A program made the translations under genes and the position numbers. Shown here one piece after another: positions 6,198 to 8,056 of a stretch of DNA of 8,056 nt (positions are counted from its first letter, which is position 1; each line of letters begins with the position of its first letter). Below the pieces are notes generated by a model, which saw only the letters and a program-made list of their open reading frames with translations, did not search any database and was not told the origin of the DNA. Source of the stretch: an uncultured Alphaproteobacteria bacterium (GTDB lineage: Bacteria > Pseudomonadota > Alphaproteobacteria > Caulobacterales > Caulobacteraceae); NCBI GenBank assembly GCA_903933475.1, contig CAIZKE010000054.1, positions 1 to 8,056 on the forward strand, in the 5' to 3' direction.

Positions 6198-6988
6198 CCG
6201 TCCGCTCCGGCCCCTGAGGCGTTCTGTTGCAGCACCACGGTGGGCGAGAAGGGCACACCCTCGCGGAGGGTGAAGATGCGGGTCCCGGGCTTTCGGCCGT
6301 TGCGGACATCCGAGACGTTGAAGCCGAGGCCGGAAAGCCGGCCCTGGACAGCGTCGGCGTCGGCGGCGCCCCAGGCCAGGCCGTTGAACGCATCGGGCTG
6401 GTCCGTCGTTTCGGTCTCTCCGAGCCTCAGGACGACCTCCATGACGAGGCCCCCGCAGGCGAAGAACATCTGCCGGGCACCCCAGGCGGGATTGGAGCGG
6501 TCGAGCCGCAGGTCGAGGCCGAGCCGCGCGCCCCACAGGGCCAGGGCCCGGTCCCCGGAGCGGGCATTGATGACGACATGGTCCAGGGCGCTGACGGCGG
6601 AGGCCTCGGACACCGCGGGCGCCGACAGGGCGGGCCCTTCGCCGGACACGAGGGCCAGGTTGAGGCCGCCCGCCCCGGCGGGATCGAGGCGGACCAGACG
6701 GCGGTCGCCGAAGGTCGTCTCCTCGCCCAGGGCGGGCAGGCCCCGCCGGCCGACCAGGCGCACGGCGGCGTCGAGGTCGCCGACCTTCAGGACAATGAGT
6801 TCACCGGGGTCGTCCTCGCGACGGGCCCGCAGGCACAGGGCGGTGTTGGCCAGAACGAAGACGCTGGCGGGGACCCCATCGACCAGGCCCTCCCAGGCTG
6901 GCTCCCGGCCCAGGAAGACGCCGTAGCGGGCGGCGGCGTCCTCCACGTCGTCCACCGGGACGACCACATGGTCCAGGCCGAGGATCAC
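6194..6988 (-). CDS. Tandem VOC (glyoxalase-like) protein inserted between leuC and leuD
   Basis: A 264-residue cytosolic protein of the vicinal-oxygen-chelate superfamily, with two VOC domains, each two beta-alpha-beta-beta-beta modules. The N-terminal domain (about 3-115) begins GLDHVVVPVDDVEDAAARYG and includes VFVLANTALCLRA. The C-terminal domain (about 134-254) begins ALDHVVINARSGDRALALWG and includes GGLVMEVV. Of the usual metal-ligand positions, His7, His137 and Glu184 are recognisable; the others appear replaced, so a complete catalytic metal site is not obvious. The GTG start overlaps the leuC stop by 4 nt (GTGA) and the stop overlaps leuD by 4 nt (ATGA), with no separate Shine-Dalgarno for the GTG. 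Its substrate is unknown. It could be a glyoxalase or dioxygenase relative, a binding protein, or an accessory factor of leucine synthesis; the placement is suggestive but not proof. Confidence 0.88.
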   Translation of the reverse strand: MILGLDHVVVPVDDVEDAAARYGVFLGREPAWEGLVDGVPASVFVLANTALCLRARREDDPGELIVLKVGDLDAAVRLVGRRGLPALGEETTFGDRRLVRLDPAGAGGLNLALVSGEGPALSAPAVSEASAVSALDHVVINARSGDRALALWGARLGLDLRLDRSNPAWGARQMFFACGGLVMEVVLRLGETETTDQPDAFNGLAWGAADADAVQGRLSGLGFNVSDVRNGRKPGTRIFTLREGVPFSPTVVLQQNASGAGADG

Positions 6989-8056
6989 CGCAGGTAGTCC
7001 CGGACGTCGGCGATGTGGCCGGCGAGGGCGGCAGCGGCGGCCATGGCCGGGCTCATCAGGTGGGTGCGTCCCCCCCGGCCCTGGCGGCCCTCGAAGTTAC
7101 GGTTGGAGGTGGAGGCGCAGCGCTCGCCGGGCGCCAGTCGGTCGGGGTTCATGCCCAGGCACATGGAGCAGCCCGGCTCGCGCCAGTCGAAGCCGGCGGC
7201 GCGGAAGACCTCGTCCAGCCCCTCTTCCTCGGCCTGGGCCTTCACGAGGCCAGAGCCCGGGACGACCATGGCCCGCACGCCGGGCGCCACCGCGCGGCCC
7301 CGCACGATGTCGGCGGCGGTACGGAGGTCCTCGATCCGGCTGTTGGTGCAGGAACCGATGAAGACAACGTCGACCTTGGCCGAGGCGATGGCCTGTCCAG
7401 CTTCCAGGCCCATGTACTCGAGGGCCCGGACAACGGCGGCCCGTTTGTCCGGGCTGGGGAAGGCCTCGGGCGAGGGCGCGACGCCGGTTACCGGGATCAC
7501 ATCCTCAGGGCTGGTGCCCCAGGTGACCAGGGGGGCGATGGCCGAGGCATCAATCCGGACCTCCCGGTCGAAGACGGCGTCGGGATCGGAGAACAGGGCC
7601 TTCCAGCTGGCCAGGGCGATGTCCCAGGCGCCGCCCTTGGGCGCCGAGGGACGGCCTCGCAGATAGTCAAAGGTGGTCTCGTCCGGCGCCACCAGCCCCG
7701 CCCGGGCGCCGCCCTCGATGGTCAGGTTACAGAGGGTCATTCGGCCCTCCATGGACAGGGCGCGGACGGCGTCGCCCGCGTACTCGATGACATAGCCCGT
7801 GCCGCCCGCCGTACCGATCTCACCGATCACGGCAAGCGCGAAGTCCTTGGCACCGACGCCGGGGGCGGGGGTCCCCTGGATCACCACCCGCAGGTTCCTG
7901 GCCTTCTTCTGGCGCAGGGTCTGGGTAGCCAGGACATGCTCGACCTCAGAGGTGCCGATGCCGTGCGCCAGGGCCCCGAAGGCGCCGTGGGTAGAGGTGT
8001 GGGAGTCCCCGCAGACGATGGTCATGCCCGGCTGGGTGCGGCCCTGCTCGGGGCCG
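6985..8056 (-). CDS. leuC: 3-Isopropylmalate dehydratase, large subunit (5' end outside window)
   Basis: The visible 356 or so residues are the C-terminal three quarters of LeuC, the aconitase-family large subunit that holds the 4Fe-4S cluster and, with LeuD, isomerises 2-isopropylmalate in leucine synthesis. The first visible residues are GPEQGRTQPG, followed by MTIVCGDSHTSTHGAFGALA and IGTSEVEHVLATQT, all diagnostic of LeuC. The three cluster cysteines are seen in VVFIGSCTNSRIEDLRTA and in PGCSMCLGMNPD (codons starting near 7350, 7170 and 7161). The tail NRNFEGRQGRGGRTHLMSPAM carries the substrate-binding region. The internal ATG at 8025 is not the start, since conserved sequence precedes it. 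The stop overlaps the GTG of the VOC gene, making leuC the first visible gene of the leuC-VOC-leuD-leuB operon; its promoter is outside the window. Confidence 0.97.
   Translation of the reverse strand, partial: GPEQGRTQPGMTIVCGDSHTSTHGAFGALAHGIGTSEVEHVLATQTLRQKKARNLRVVIQGTPAPGVGAKDFALAVIGEIGTAGGTGYVIEYAGDAVRALSMEGRMTLCNLTIEGGARAGLVAPDETTFDYLRGRPSAPKGGAWDIALASWKALFSDPDAVFDREVRIDASAIAPLVTWGTSPEDVIPVTGVAPSPEAFPSPDKRAAVVRALEYMGLEAGQAIASAKVDVVFIGSCTNSRIEDLRTAADIVRGRAVAPGVRAMVVPGSGLVKAQAEEEGLDEVFRAAGFDWREPGCSMCLGMNPDRLAPGERCASTSNRNFEGRQGRGGRTHLMSPAMAAAAALAGHIADVRDYLR

Noticed and set aside
6198..6536. N-terminal extension of LeuD into the VOC gene
   Set aside because: The extra residues do not resemble any isomerase domain. 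The ATGA overlap and normal family length support the shorter start.
4714..6926. Long + strand frames opposite leuB, leuD and the VOC gene
   Set aside because: The translations are low-complexity and family-less, while the minus-strand genes are intact and conserved.
6985..8025. leuC starting at the internal ATG (8025)
   Set aside because: The ten codons before it encode GPEQGRTQPG, which is conserved LeuC sequence, so the gene continues beyond the window.
1..8056. Mobile elements, CRISPR arrays, tRNA genes, toxin-antitoxin or defence genes
   Set aside because: No direct-repeat arrays, transposase motifs, cloverleaf-like sequences or small paired genes were seen; coding density and composition are uniform throughout.

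Overview
This window looks like an ordinary chromosomal segment of a high-GC alphaproteobacterium. Protein flavour, codon use and gene types point to the Caulobacteraceae (Caulobacter/Phenylobacterium/Brevundimonas-like); that placement is inferred from recognition, not from a search. There are eight protein genes plus the tail of a ninth at the left edge or, at the right edge, a gene whose 5' end is missing; in total nine coding regions, packed tightly. No RNA genes, insertion sequences, CRISPR arrays, phage genes or defence genes were seen.

Left part (1-3672): the 3' end of a pyridoxal kinase gene (pdxY/pdxK type, + strand) meets head-on a leftward cluster. In transcription order that cluster is asd (aspartate-semialdehyde dehydrogenase), rarD (EamA-type permease) and a luciferase-like flavin-dependent monooxygenase (LLM) gene. 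asd and rarD are separated by only 3 nt. The LLM gene follows after about 100 nt that hold a possible promoter and a small hairpin, so it may be partly independent. The pyridoxal kinase and LLM stop codons share one CTAG palindrome.

Middle (3673-4490): a 164-bp divergent intergenic region separates asd from a rightward gene for a 217-residue DUF6134-like exported protein with a Tat-type signal peptide.

Right part (4495-8056): a leftward leucine-biosynthesis operon, in transcription order leuC (5' end outside the window), a tandem-VOC (glyoxalase-like) protein, leuD and leuB. The VOC gene overlaps leuC by 4 nt (GTGA) and leuD by 4 nt (ATGA), so it is wired between the two subunits of isopropylmalate isomerase. 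LeuCD isomerises 2-isopropylmalate to 3-isopropylmalate and LeuB oxidises it to the precursor of 2-ketoisocaproate. leuA and ilv genes are not in view.

The most interesting feature is this VOC protein of unknown role, translationally coupled inside leuCD. Beyond it the window is metabolic housekeeping, and I found no convincing evidence of a wholly new system.
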